From the NCBI GenBank assembly GCA_964560495.1, contig CAZLMM010000008.1:65205-129204 (forward strand): a stretch of 64,000 nt of DNA. The letters run 5' to 3'. The stretch comes from UBA5069 sp964560495. Lineage in GTDB: Bacteria; Chloroflexota; Anaerolineae; Caldilineales; Caldilineaceae. Shown here one piece after another: positions 17,562-25,979 of this stretch. The notes under the pieces were generated by a model. That model was not told the DNA's origin, made no database searches, and saw only the letters and a list, made by a program, of their open reading frames with translations. How positions within the stretch are numbered: position 1 is the stretch's first letter; the number at the start of each line of letters is the position of its first letter. The position numbers and the translations under genes are program-made.

Positions 17562-19925
17562 CTATTGATAGGTAACGCGCACGGCGCCCCAGTCCAGTGA
17601 AAAATCACGGTTCGTCGCGCTCGAACCTGAAGCGACAGCGATCACTCGCACGCGGAAGTTCGTGTTGGAGAGGTTGGCTGTCGTCCAGGAGCGTCCCCAT
17701 GTGTCCGCTGCGCTGCCGAGGATGTACGTTGCTTCGTTTGTCGTTAGCGTCGGTGTCTGTTTGGCCGTGGTCCAGTTTGCTCCGCCATTCCACGAAAGCT
17801 GCACACACATTTTTGGCGCGTTGCCGCCGACCGCATCTACAAAGGCGTCGAGGCGCACTTCGATGCCTTTGACCGTGACGCCGCCCGGCAGCGTGATGTT
17901 GTAGTTGAAAAAGTCGTGCTTGTCCTTGCTGTTGGCCGTGCATGACGAGTTTGTGTTACTGCCGCTGTTGACATCCTGGGCAACTCCTCCTCCATCGGCG
18001 TATGCGTTGGTGGGGTTGGACTCGAAGCCATTGTTATCGCCTGCGCTGCTGGTTCGTGGGGCGTTGGCGCTGGGGCTGAGGAACCCGGTGTTGCCCATCA
18101 TCGGTGTATTCGTTGGGGTCGGTGTGCTGGTGGGAGTGCTGGTTGGAGTGGGTGTGGTGGTAGGCGTCGGCGTTGAAGTGGGCGCGTCGGTGGTGACCCA
18201 CAAGAAGACTGCTGAGAGCACGCCCCAGTTGCCGTTGGCGTCCTGTCCCTCGACGAAGACAGTGTGACGGCCGGGCGTCAGCCCTGTTGTGTCAATTTGC
18301 GCAACTACGTTTTCGACCGTGCTGTTGAACGCGCCGTCGCTGGCGTTCATGGCGACGGGAACGCCGCCCGCCCATGACGGCGCGTCGATGGTGTACTGTG
18401 CCGCTGCGATGGTTTGCACGGGTTCGGTTCCCCAACCGTTGCTATTGTAGCGCGTATCGTTCATCGTGGCGCTCAGCGCCACCAAGCTACCCTGGGTTGC
18501 GGTGGCGGGGCTGACGCTGACGTTGAGCGCGTCCGGGCCGGCTGGGTTTTGATAGGGTCGCCGCGCTGACTTGGCCGCGTAATAGAGGGCTGGCATATTT
18601 TTGGGGATGATATCCGAGGTGAATACAGAGCACGACTGGAAGAAGGCTGTCCCCAACTCGAAGGTATAACTGGCCGTCCCAAATTCGCCGTATGTGTAAT
18701 CGTCGGTGGTGCCTGATGTACCGTAGAGACAGACAGGGCCGTTGCACACCTGGTAGCCGTTAAGATAGCCGAACTTGCGCCCCAATGTTTCCAACTGCGT
18801 TTTATTGGGCGCCGGTGTGGTCGTCCATCCCCAGGGGTAGAGCACGAGCTCGCTGTAACTGTGCAATGTGATGAAGACGTCTTGCGCAGTGGGTGGGGCG
18901 GCGTCACTATCGTTGGGCCCGCGCTGGTCCACCAAAATCGAGGCGGCGTAGTTCTGCACCGCCTGCGTCTCTGGTTCAGAGCCGGCGCTCGGCCCGCGGT
19001 AGGTGGCGTCGCAGGCGTTGCTGCTGCTGCCGCCATTGTTCCAGCGAAAGGTGCTATTGCGGTTGAGGTCTGTCCCCCAGGTGCTGGAATTGTTGCAGCC
19101 GTCGTTGTTGTCCGTGTTCTTGCGCCACGACGCGCCTGCTTCGGCCTTTTTGCGTCCGTCGGGATTGACCTGGGGAATAATGTGAATCTCAAAGTAATCG
19201 AGCAGCCACGTGGCGTCGGCATCGACGTTATATTTGGCGATCAGCTCTTCGGCAAAGCGCGTCGCCAGTTCCGCCGTGGTGTACTCGCGGGCGTGAATGG
19301 CAGCGATGAGCAGAAATTTGGGCTTGGGGCCAGCGACTGCGCTGTTGGTCAGTTTCAAAGCATAGACATCATAGCCAGCCGCGCCGCCCGGCGTCACTTT
19401 CTCCCAGCTATCGCCGATGTCTGTCCAAGTCGCCAGCTGTGGGTTGGCGGCAGCCAGCGCCGCCAGGCTGCTGTAGGTCTCCTCAACCGTGCGATAGCAG
19501 GAGTAACCAGGGATCGAGCCGATGGCCTGGGCGCTGGCCGCGGACGCCTGTTGCACCTGCGCCATGTCAGCGACCAGTTGCGCCGTGCCTGCGTCGTCGA
19601 TTTCCACCAATCGACCTTCGTCGAGCAACTGCTGATATTCGACTGACGTGACGAGCGCAATGACGCAGTTTTGTCCGCAGGTTGCCTCTAACACATCCAG
19701 ATCGCTCAGGAACTTGTCCAGCTCTTCATGAGAACGGTAGGTGAGATGCACCAGGATGTTCGCCGACTCCTCACCGTTTTGCTGCACGCCGCCGTCCTTG
19801 AGCACGGTCGGCAGATAGAGCCTGGAGCCGCCAGCGCCGGGGTCTTCCTGAGCGTGTAGGCCGCTCAGGTGACCTAACCCGGCCACGATAAACAGGGTGA
19901 TGATCAAAAAACGCACTTTGAGCAT
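17562..19925 (-). CDS. Secreted M14 zinc carboxypeptidase
   Basis: A 787-residue exported metallopeptidase. Signal peptide (1-25), prodomain-like region, then an M14 catalytic domain at about 140-460. The zinc ligands appear in HAREYTTAE (His and Glu) and ITLHSYSELVLYPWG (His). The substrate-binding Arg is in DLNRN, and the catalytic Glu is in SYTFELGTAFF. This resembles carboxypeptidase T of actinomycetes. A Thr/Pro spacer at about 600-620 leads to a C-terminal beta-rich domain, perhaps an attachment or carbohydrate-binding module. Near the N-terminus is RLYLPTVLKD, a variant of the YLP motif seen in other secreted proteins here. A strong AAGGAGG precedes the ATG. Confidence 0.9.
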   Translation of the reverse strand: MLKVRFLIITLFIVAGLGHLSGLHAQEDPGAGGSRLYLPTVLKDGGVQQNGEESANILVHLTYRSHEELDKFLSDLDVLEATCGQNCVIALVTSVEYQQLLDEGRLVEIDDAGTAQLVADMAQVQQASAASAQAIGSIPGYSCYRTVEETYSSLAALAAANPQLATWTDIGDSWEKVTPGGAAGYDVYALKLTNSAVAGPKPKFLLIAAIHAREYTTAELATRFAEELIAKYNVDADATWLLDYFEIHIIPQVNPDGRKKAEAGASWRKNTDNNDGCNNSSTWGTDLNRNSTFRWNNGGSSSNACDATYRGPSAGSEPETQAVQNYAASILVDQRGPNDSDAAPPTAQDVFITLHSYSELVLYPWGWTTTPAPNKTQLETLGRKFGYLNGYQVCNGPVCLYGTSGTTDDYTYGEFGTASYTFELGTAFFQSCSVFTSDIIPKNMPALYYAAKSARRPYQNPAGPDALNVSVSPATATQGSLVALSATMNDTRYNSNGWGTEPVQTIAAAQYTIDAPSWAGGVPVAMNASDGAFNSTVENVVAQIDTTGLTPGRHTVFVEGQDANGNWGVLSAVFLWVTTDAPTSTPTPTTTPTPTSTPTSTPTPTNTPMMGNTGFLSPSANAPRTSSAGDNNGFESNPTNAYADGGGVAQDVNSGSNTNSSCTANSKDKHDFFNYNITLPGGVTVKGIEVRLDAFVDAVGGNAPKMCVQLSWNGGANWTTAKQTPTLTTNEATYILGSAADTWGRSWTTANLSNTNFRVRVIAVASGSSATNRDFSLDWGAVRVTYQ

Positions 19926-19949
19926 GTGGTTCCTCCTTTGCTTCCCAAT

Positions 19950-19977
19950 GTCATAAAAGATACATGCGCGCTGTCAA
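19950..19977 (-). promoter_or_regulatory. Promoter of the M14 carboxypeptidase gene
   Basis: On the minus strand TTGACA (19977-19972, exact consensus), a 16-base spacer, then TATGAC (19955-19950). Transcription would start near 19943, giving a short leader containing the AAGGAGG site. Confidence 0.6.
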
Positions 19978-20208
19978 AAACTTGCAGGAAGGATGTTGCT
20001 GGCAGATCGTAATACGCCCGCTATCATCTGTCAAACAGGTGTCGATGGTTGGGGACTCCACGGTTAGGGGGTGTTGAACCGACTGTAGACATTGCCAATA
20101 GACGCCTGGCGTGTTGCTCGCCGGGTTGACAATTCATGCGTCACGCGTGCCGGGCGGCGAGATGATTCGCCGATCTTGGGACCAGGAGTACACCGCGCCC
20201 AGTGTATC

Positions 20209-21201
20209 TCACCAATGCGCCGGCGCCTTTTTGCCCACCAGCTCGGTCAGACGCATTTCGGCAATTTCTGCTTCGTCGGAGGCTGACCACTCATCCAGAT
20301 AGGGGGCGACGCGACCGGCGATGGGGAGGCCGCGGCCATCGACAAAACCCAGCTTACGCAACAGGTGGCGGCGCGCTGAAAAGAGCGCGTCCTCGCTGCG
20401 AATGCGCTTCGCCGACCTGCGCATGAAGAAGCGCATGAAGGGCCAACCCTTGTCGGGGATCACGGCCCTGGGCACGTGATAGATTTCGTGAATGATGGTG
20501 TGGTCTGTCGCAATGGGGGTGAGGTGGCTCTCGATGACCAGACCGACGGCCAGTCCTTCGTACACTTCATTGCGCACCTGATAGGCCGTGGGCGCCCAAA
20601 CGCGGGTGCGGGTGATGAGCGACTTGCCCAACGGCATCTTGTAGCCCAGCTCCACCAGATTGCTCTCCCCCTCGCGCCCCAGGTGGACGCAGTGATTGAA
20701 GACCGCGGTGTGATATTCGGCAGGGTGCAGGAAGTCCAGGTAATTCTCCTGCACGTGATAGACATCCGAGTTCACATGCACATCGAACCAGAAGGAGAGG
20801 GCGTCATTGGGGCGGCTCTGCAAGGGCGGTTCCGTCACGTGAGCCACATCCCAGGGCAGGCGCACCCAGAGCAAGATGCCGTCGTCAAAAGCCAGGTAAC
20901 ACGCCAGCTTGAGGCGGGGACGGTCAAGGCAGTGGCCGTCGCGGAAGCGCCATCCGTGCCACGGACAGGTGAGCGCGCCATTGGCTTGCACTTTTCCCTC
21001 ACCCAGCGGGCCGCCCCAATGGGGACAAACGGCTGATGCAGCCTGCACCTTGCGTTGGTCGTCATGCGTGCGCCAGAAAACGATTTCCTGGTCGGCGATT
21101 GTCTTGACCAATGTTTCGCCAGAATGGAGCGCCTGGCTGAAGGCTGCCACATACCACTGGCCGGCGTGGGGATCGCTGCGCCCATTTGCCTGCTCGTTCA
21201 T
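20209..21201 (-). CDS. Rieske non-heme iron oxygenase
   Basis: A 330-residue aromatic-ring-hydroxylating or O-demethylating oxygenase alpha subunit of the VanA-like type. The N-terminal Rieske domain has the two iron-sulfur motifs CPHWGG and CPWHGW. The catalytic domain has the mononuclear iron motif D-x2-H-x4-H in ENYLDFLHPAEYH. The ATG at 21201 overlaps the stop of the upstream coiled-coil gene as ATGA, showing translational coupling, and is preferred over the TTG-side extension. No ferredoxin or reductase partner is visible, so electrons must come from elsewhere. Substrate unknown; a P450 gene lies nearby on the same strand. Confidence 0.88.
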   Translation of the reverse strand: MNEQANGRSDPHAGQWYVAAFSQALHSGETLVKTIADQEIVFWRTHDDQRKVQAASAVCPHWGGPLGEGKVQANGALTCPWHGWRFRDGHCLDRPRLKLACYLAFDDGILLWVRLPWDVAHVTEPPLQSRPNDALSFWFDVHVNSDVYHVQENYLDFLHPAEYHTAVFNHCVHLGREGESNLVELGYKMPLGKSLITRTRVWAPTAYQVRNEVYEGLAVGLVIESHLTPIATDHTIIHEIYHVPRAVIPDKGWPFMRFFMRRSAKRIRSEDALFSARRHLLRKLGFVDGRGLPIAGRVAPYLDEWSASDEAEIAEMRLTELVGKKAPAHW

Positions 21202-21977
21202 GGCTTGGCCGCCCACTTATAGGCATGGCTGAACAGGCTGACCTGGGATGCAGCCAGCCACGCAAGCAAGAAGATTTCCGCCCAGGTGATGATGGTGAAG
21301 CCCGCGGCGATGGTCTGCTTGAGAGACGCCAGGCGATTGGTGAATCCGACAAGGCCGGCATCCATTTCATCCAGCCGGCTTTGAAGCGTGTTGGCAGTTT
21401 CATTCAGCGCGTCCAGCCCCTGGCTCACCTGGGGAAGAATCTCGTCCGCCGCCGCGCCGATGCGGTCGCCGCTGGCTTTCAGTTCGGTCAACTGAGTCGT
21501 CAAGGTCGCCAGATTTTGTTCGATCTCCTGTAGCCGTTCCAGACGAGGCGCGCTGATATCGACAAAGGGCAGGCGGTTGACTGCCTCCAGGGTGTTGTTG
21601 ACCGCGGTCAACCCATCACGCACCTGACCGAAATCTCGGGCGGCGACTTGCGCAATAGGTTCGAGTCGAGTAGTCAGGGTGGTGGCAAGCGACACGCGCA
21701 GTTCACGATTCTCCTGAATTTCCACTGTCAGTGTATCCACCTCGCTGCGCAGGGCTGTGACTTCGTCCTGGGCGACATGGAGCCGCTCGCCCAAGTCACC
21801 TAAACCTTGCTGCGCCTGGCCGGCGATGCGCTCCACGGGGACGATCAGCCCGATCACCGCATCGGAGAGAGTGCGATTGATCGTCCATGCGCCGAAAATT
21901 GCGGCGATGAACGATACGAAAAAGACGACGCAAAGGAACATCCCAATCGCTGCGAGTATGATGCGTATGATTCTCAC
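21198..21977 (-). CDS. Coiled-coil membrane protein, unknown function
   Basis: A 259-residue protein with a transmembrane helix at each end (about 5-32 and 222-245) and between them a long heptad-rich region (about 50-215) predicted to form coiled coils. No enzymatic motif is recognised. The GTG start at 21977 overlaps the stop of the DUF1801 gene (GTGA), and its own stop overlaps the start of the Rieske oxygenase (ATGA). All three proteins are thus translationally coupled. It could scaffold or sense membrane stress for the oxygenase; that is speculation. Confidence 0.75.
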   Translation of the reverse strand: MRIIRIILAAIGMFLCVVFFVSFIAAIFGAWTINRTLSDAVIGLIVPVERIAGQAQQGLGDLGERLHVAQDEVTALRSEVDTLTVEIQENRELRVSLATTLTTRLEPIAQVAARDFGQVRDGLTAVNNTLEAVNRLPFVDISAPRLERLQEIEQNLATLTTQLTELKASGDRIGAAADEILPQVSQGLDALNETANTLQSRLDEMDAGLVGFTNRLASLKQTIAAGFTIITWAEIFLLAWLAASQVSLFSHAYKWAAKP

Positions 21978-22360
21978 TTCTTTTTTCCTTTTGCTGCTGC
22001 TTTTTCCAGATTTTCTTGGACGCGAAACTTCACGATGCGGCTGATCAGGTCATAGGGAATTGGCTGATCGAGTGGGAACTGCACTGAACCTTTGGCGCCC
22101 TTGTAAACCGAAAGCTCCTCCTTGAACGCCTCCACGCCAGACGGCACAGGATAGAAGCCAATGTGCTTTTTGAACGCAGCAAAGTGAACCAGGTTGCCGT
22201 GCAGGACAAAGGTCGGCATTTGATATTTGATTGTCTCGCTCGCTTCTGGCGCGACCTCTCGAACGATTTGTCTGATCTTCTCCAGAATCTCCTGTATTTC
22301 TGGAGAGAAGCCGGCGATGTATTCATCGATTGTCGTGGGTGGTGTCTGATCGCTTTTCAC
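21974..22360 (-). CDS. DUF1801/YdhG-like protein
   Basis: A 128-residue member of the YdhG/DUF1801 group, recognised by the DEYIAGFSPEIQEILEKIR opening, the SETIKYQMPTF block, the HFAAFKKHIGFYP segment and a Lys-rich tail. Some relatives are described as iron chaperones of the frataxin-like kind, which would suit a neighbouring iron-sulfur oxygenase; the link is inference. It is the first gene of a three-gene overlapping unit. Repeat B2 lies immediately upstream, between it and the P450 gene. Confidence 0.8.
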   Translation of the reverse strand: MKSDQTPPTTIDEYIAGFSPEIQEILEKIRQIVREVAPEASETIKYQMPTFVLHGNLVHFAAFKKHIGFYPVPSGVEAFKEELSVYKGAKGSVQFPLDQPIPYDLISRIVKFRVQENLEKAAAKGKKK

Positions 22361-22376
22361 TGCCCGTCTCCCCCTA

Positions 22377-22450
22377 CTGATTTCTCGATTATGAACTCAT
22401 ACTCGCTCACAATCTTCCAGGAAGCTGGGAAGCTTCCTGGAAGATGTTCG
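22377..22450. repeat. Palindromic repeat B2
   Basis: Second copy of family B. It shares the flank containing GAACTCATACTCGC with B1 and has a 15-bp perfect stem (22412-22426 with 22431-22445) around GGGA. The stem is a rearranged form of the B1 stem, sharing ATCTTCCAG and CTGGAAGAT. Confidence 0.75.
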
Positions 22451-22477
22451 ACATTAATGTCTCACCTACAGCGATGT

Positions 22478-23737
22478 TCAGTTGTCCAGCGCCACGATGA
22501 AGTTGCGCAACTCGTAGCCAGCAACGATCTCTGCATAGGCAAGCTCTGGCCCCGACTCGACGCGCAGCCCAGGAAACGCCAGCAGCCGCTGCAAGAAGAT
22601 GTCGCTCTCTTGAATCGCCACATAGGCGCCAGGACAGCGGTGATGTCCATCGCCAAAGCTCAGCACCGCGCGATGAGCGCGCGGCGCATTGATGACGCGC
22701 TCTGGGCAAAGCTGTAACGGCGCCTCGCCGACGACTGCCTCCTCCGCATTGATCGCATAGGTGTGGATGTCGATGAGCGCGCCTTTGGGAATGGTCACCA
22801 CCCGGTCGGCGGTGTCAAGAACGATCTCCTCTGTCGCGCGACGGAAGAGGTGCCCGACCACTGGCTCCAGGCGCAGGATTTCGTGAAGGATGGTGTGGCG
22901 TTCCTCCTCGTTGGCGGCCAGATAGCGTCGTCGCAGTTCGGGTTGCTCCAGGAAATGCCATGCCGCGACGCAGATGAATTCACGCGTCGTCGCCATGCCG
23001 GCTGCGGCATAGGTGACGCATTCTGTCAGGATTTCCCGGTCGCGATAACCTTTGTCGAGCAGGTAGGAAATTACATCTTCCTGCTGTTGGCGTCGTCGCG
23101 CCTGAATGGCCGGCTGCACATCCTGATAGTAGAACTGGAGCACGTGCCATTGGTTTTTGCCAAGATTGAGCAGCCCACGGGGCGACCAGATGAGCGATGT
23201 AGCTTCCGAAGAAAAGAAGGCGTTGATCCGGCGGTCAATGCCCGGTTTGCGACTATTGGTCAGCCCCACCACCTTGCTGGCAACCTGTACCGCCAGCGTC
23301 ATGCTCATCTCCGCCAGGTCAGCGCGGCCATCACGCTCTAGTTGACCCACCAGCTGTCCGGTCAGGCTCTCCATAAGCTGGCGGTAGTTGGCGCTTGTCG
23401 CCATTGGCGTAAAGAAGCGCGCCGTCTGTTTGCGCTGTTCCTGATGCTCTTTGCCTTCCTGATAGAGCACGGGTGTGCTCATCGTTTTGGGCATACGTTC
23501 CAGAAGGTCCGCCTTGAAGCCAGCTTGGCGGGTTTCAGACTCGCGCAGCACCAGCCGCGCCAGATCATAGCTGCGGATGTGCCAGACACCCTGCCCGTCG
23601 CGCTCGATGGGGCGGCCCACCGGTTCCACTGCATGAGCCGTTTTCTGGCAGGAGTAGAGGGTGTGATCGACCGGACACTTGTCAGACCCTACCCGGGCCA
23701 TCCTATTTTGTTTTGATTCAGAAATCATTACCGTCAT
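22478..23737 (-). CDS. Cytochrome P450
   Basis: A 419-residue bacterial-type soluble P450. The heme-binding loop is FGDGHHRCPGAYVA with axial Cys368, the ExxR motif is EILR, and the I-helix oxygen-activation segment AAAGMATTRE carries Thr residues at the expected place. No membrane anchor. No ferredoxin partner is seen nearby. It lies upstream of the DUF1801-Rieske unit on the same strand with 117 bases between, including repeat B2, so shared regulation is possible. Substrate unknown. Confidence 0.92.
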   Translation of the reverse strand: MTVMISESKQNRMARVGSDKCPVDHTLYSCQKTAHAVEPVGRPIERDGQGVWHIRSYDLARLVLRESETRQAGFKADLLERMPKTMSTPVLYQEGKEHQEQRKQTARFFTPMATSANYRQLMESLTGQLVGQLERDGRADLAEMSMTLAVQVASKVVGLTNSRKPGIDRRINAFFSSEATSLIWSPRGLLNLGKNQWHVLQFYYQDVQPAIQARRRQQQEDVISYLLDKGYRDREILTECVTYAAAGMATTREFICVAAWHFLEQPELRRRYLAANEEERHTILHEILRLEPVVGHLFRRATEEIVLDTADRVVTIPKGALIDIHTYAINAEEAVVGEAPLQLCPERVINAPRAHRAVLSFGDGHHRCPGAYVAIQESDIFLQRLLAFPGLRVESGPELAYAEIVAGYELRNFIVALDN

Positions 23738-23798
23738 CGCACTTCACCATTCACCATATCACAATTTACAGTTCACCATTGACCGTTCGCATTTCAGT

Positions 23799-25448
23799 CT
23801 ACCCCAACATGGGGATCTTGACACCATTCGCCCTGGCAAAACGGATCGCTTCGGGATAGCCGGCGTCGGCGTGACGCGCCACCCCCATGCCCGGGTCGCT
23901 GGTGAGAACCCGTTCCAATCGCCGGGCTGCGGCCTCAGTCCCATCGGCCACGATCACCTGACCCGCATGGATGCTGTAGCCGATGCCCACGCCGCCTCCG
24001 TGATGGATGCTGACCCAGGTGGCGCCGTTCACTGCATTGATGAGGGCATTGAGCAGGGGCCAGTCGGCGATGGCGTCGGAGCCGTCGAGCATCCCTTCGG
24101 TCTCGCGGTTTGGGCTGGCGACGGAGCCGCTGTCCAGATGGTCGCGCCCGATGACGATTGGCGCTTTCACCTTTCCCTGCGCCACCAGCTCGTTGAAGGC
24201 CAGCCCGGCGCGTGCTCGTTCGCCATAGCCAAGCCAACAAATGCGCGCGGGAAGCCCTTGATAGGCCACCTGTTCTTCGGCCAGGCGCAGCCAGCGCGCC
24301 AGATGTTCGTCTTCTGGAAAAAGTTCCATGACGACCCGGTCGGTGATGCGAATATCTTCTGGATCGCCGGAGAGCGCCACCCAGCGAAAGGGGCCTTTGC
24401 CTTCGCAAAAGAGCGGGCGAATGTAAGCGGGTACAAAGCCGGGATAGGCAAAGGCGTTGGTCACGCCGTTGTCGAAGGCGCGCTGGCGCAGGTTGTTGCC
24501 ATAGTCGAAGACAACCGCGCCGCGGCTTTGCCAATCGAGGAGAGCCTCCACGTGGCTGCTCATGGAATCGAGAGAACGGCGCAGGTACTCTTGCGGAGAT
24601 CGCTGTCGCAGTTCTGCTGCGTCACCCATGCCCATGCCGGCCGGGATGTAGCCGTAGAGCGGGTCGTGGGCTGAGGTTTGGTCGGTGGCAATGTGGGGGA
24701 TGACGCCGCGGCGAGCCAGTTCGGGGAGAATCTCCGCGGCGTTGCCGATCAGCGCGATGGATTTTGGCTGTTGGTGCGCTAATGCCTCATCAGCCCAGGT
24801 CATGGCCTCTTCCAGGTTATCGGTGACCGCGTCGATTTGACGTAGGGTCAGCCGCCGTTCGGCGCGCCAGCGGTCCACTTCGACGAAGACGCCCACGCCT
24901 TCGTTCATGGTGACGGCCAAAGGTTGGGCGCCGCCCATCTCGCCCAAACCGGCGCTGATGACCAGTTTTCCCTTGAGACTGCCCCACCCATGTTGGCGCG
25001 CCAGCGCGCCAAAGGTCTCATAGGTGCCTTGCAAGATGCCCTGCACACCGATAAAAATCCAACTGCCGGCGGTCATCTGCCCATACATGATCAGCCCGGC
25101 CTGCTCCCATTTGTCGAAATTCTCCTGAGTGGCCCAGGCCGGCACGATGTTCGAGTTGGCCAGGAGGACGCGTGGCGCATCATCGTGGCTGGGAAAGACG
25201 GCCACCGGTTTACCTGATTGAACAAGAAGCGTCTCGTCGGCCTCCATAGTGCGCAGCGTTTTCAGGATGGCGTCGAAGCACTGCCAGTTGCGTGCAGCCT
25301 TGCCGCGCCCGCCATAGACAATCAGACGTTCTGGGTCGCCGGCGACTTCCGGGTCCAGATTGTTCTGCAACATACGATAGGGCGCTTCCAGCAACCAATT
25401 CTTGCAATTCAGCGTCGTCCCGCGCGGCGCGCGGATGGTGTGGGTCAT
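23799..25448 (-). CDS. hutU: Urocanate hydratase
   Basis: NAD-dependent hydration of urocanate to imidazolonepropionate in histidine degradation. The 549-residue length fits. Conserved blocks include VYGGRGKAARNW, PSHDDAPRVLLANSNIVPAW, TAGSWIFIGVQGILQGTYET, GEMGGAQPLAVTMNEGV and HHGGGVGIGYSIHAGQV. The gene stands alone: hutH, hutI and hutG-type genes are not in this window, so the pathway must be completed elsewhere or the gene is an orphan. The C-terminus is only 61 bases from the P450 start. Confidence 0.95.
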   Translation of the reverse strand: MTHTIRAPRGTTLNCKNWLLEAPYRMLQNNLDPEVAGDPERLIVYGGRGKAARNWQCFDAILKTLRTMEADETLLVQSGKPVAVFPSHDDAPRVLLANSNIVPAWATQENFDKWEQAGLIMYGQMTAGSWIFIGVQGILQGTYETFGALARQHGWGSLKGKLVISAGLGEMGGAQPLAVTMNEGVGVFVEVDRWRAERRLTLRQIDAVTDNLEEAMTWADEALAHQQPKSIALIGNAAEILPELARRGVIPHIATDQTSAHDPLYGYIPAGMGMGDAAELRQRSPQEYLRRSLDSMSSHVEALLDWQSRGAVVFDYGNNLRQRAFDNGVTNAFAYPGFVPAYIRPLFCEGKGPFRWVALSGDPEDIRITDRVVMELFPEDEHLARWLRLAEEQVAYQGLPARICWLGYGERARAGLAFNELVAQGKVKAPIVIGRDHLDSGSVASPNRETEGMLDGSDAIADWPLLNALINAVNGATWVSIHHGGGVGIGYSIHAGQVIVADGTEAAARRLERVLTSDPGMGVARHADAGYPEAIRFARANGVKIPMLG

Positions 25449-25522
25449 AGAGCGCTCCTCAGTTGGCAGGACGCGCTCATGTCGAGGCGCGCCCCAATGG
25501 CCACATGACCTTCGGTCACAGA

Positions 25523-25594
25523 TATACTCCGCACGGCGTCAAGTTGAGCTTTTCTGTGGTTGAAAAAGCCCAACTTGTGCCCTTGTGCGGTATA
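25523..25594. repeat. MITE-like inverted repeat C
   Basis: A 72-base imperfect palindrome with TATAC ends. The left arm includes CCGCAC and CAAGTTGAGCTTTT, and the right arm includes AAAAAGCCCAACTTG and GTGCGGTATA. TA-bounded like family A but with a different core. Only one copy is seen in this window. Confidence 0.6.
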
Positions 25595-25737
25595 ACAATG
25601 AAAATGTCTCTGTGTTCCTCTGTGCTCTCTGCGGTAAACGAGTTCCGGTACAGCGGTCATTATAGCACAGAAATTCTTAACATCTCGTTAACTCTGTTTT
25701 GACTGGCTCTTAACGGCGTCGCCCTAATCTTGTAGCC

Positions 25738-25770
25738 GTGCAAAGACGATCTGGGGAGCTAGTCTTGCAC
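25738..25770 (+). ncRNA. Leader hairpin 1 upstream of WS/DGAT
   Basis: GTGCAAAGAC (25738-25747) pairs with GTCTTGCAC (25762-25770) with one bulged A. It is the first of two hairpins in the predicted transcript leader. No known riboswitch family was recognised. Confidence 0.4.
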
Positions 25771-25820
25771 GTCTCTCTCTACACGACACCATCCTCTTGG
25801 GGCCCCTCATGTCCCGGTGG

Positions 25821-25850
25821 ATAGCCTACTCCGAGATGGAGTGGGCTATT
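25821..25850 (+). terminator. Strong leader hairpin 2, attenuator-like
   Basis: ATAGCCTACTCC (25821-25832) pairs with GGAGTGGGCTAT (25838-25849) over 12 bp with one G-T, loop GAGAT, then a broken T-rich stretch (TTTGCTTTGTT). It could be an attenuator about 130 bases before the acyltransferase start, or the terminator of a small RNA. Confidence 0.45.
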
Positions 25851-25979
25851 TGCTTTGTTGGCGTGCAATCGGGTATGCTTTGAATTGATCGCCCGCTCCG
25901 GGGCGTTTGCTTGCAGGATCAGCCACTCACGAATTGAATCACCCATGGTTCTGCCTTTTGGCAAAAGGAGTCACGATAG

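Larger units (their letters stand above)
25449..25979. other. Divergent intergenic region hutU / WS-DGAT
   Basis: A 531-base region. 25523-25594 is a MITE-like inverted repeat. 25699-25728 holds a possible plus-strand promoter (TTGACT then CCTAAT, 18 apart). 25738-25770 and 25821-25850 form strong hairpins. AAAGGAG before 25980 is the ribosome binding site of the acyltransferase. The long structured leader suggests RNA-level control. Confidence 0.5.

Noticed and set aside
23679..24674. A 331-codon plus-strand frame opposite hutU
   Set aside because: Antisense of a conserved enzyme; no family resemblance.
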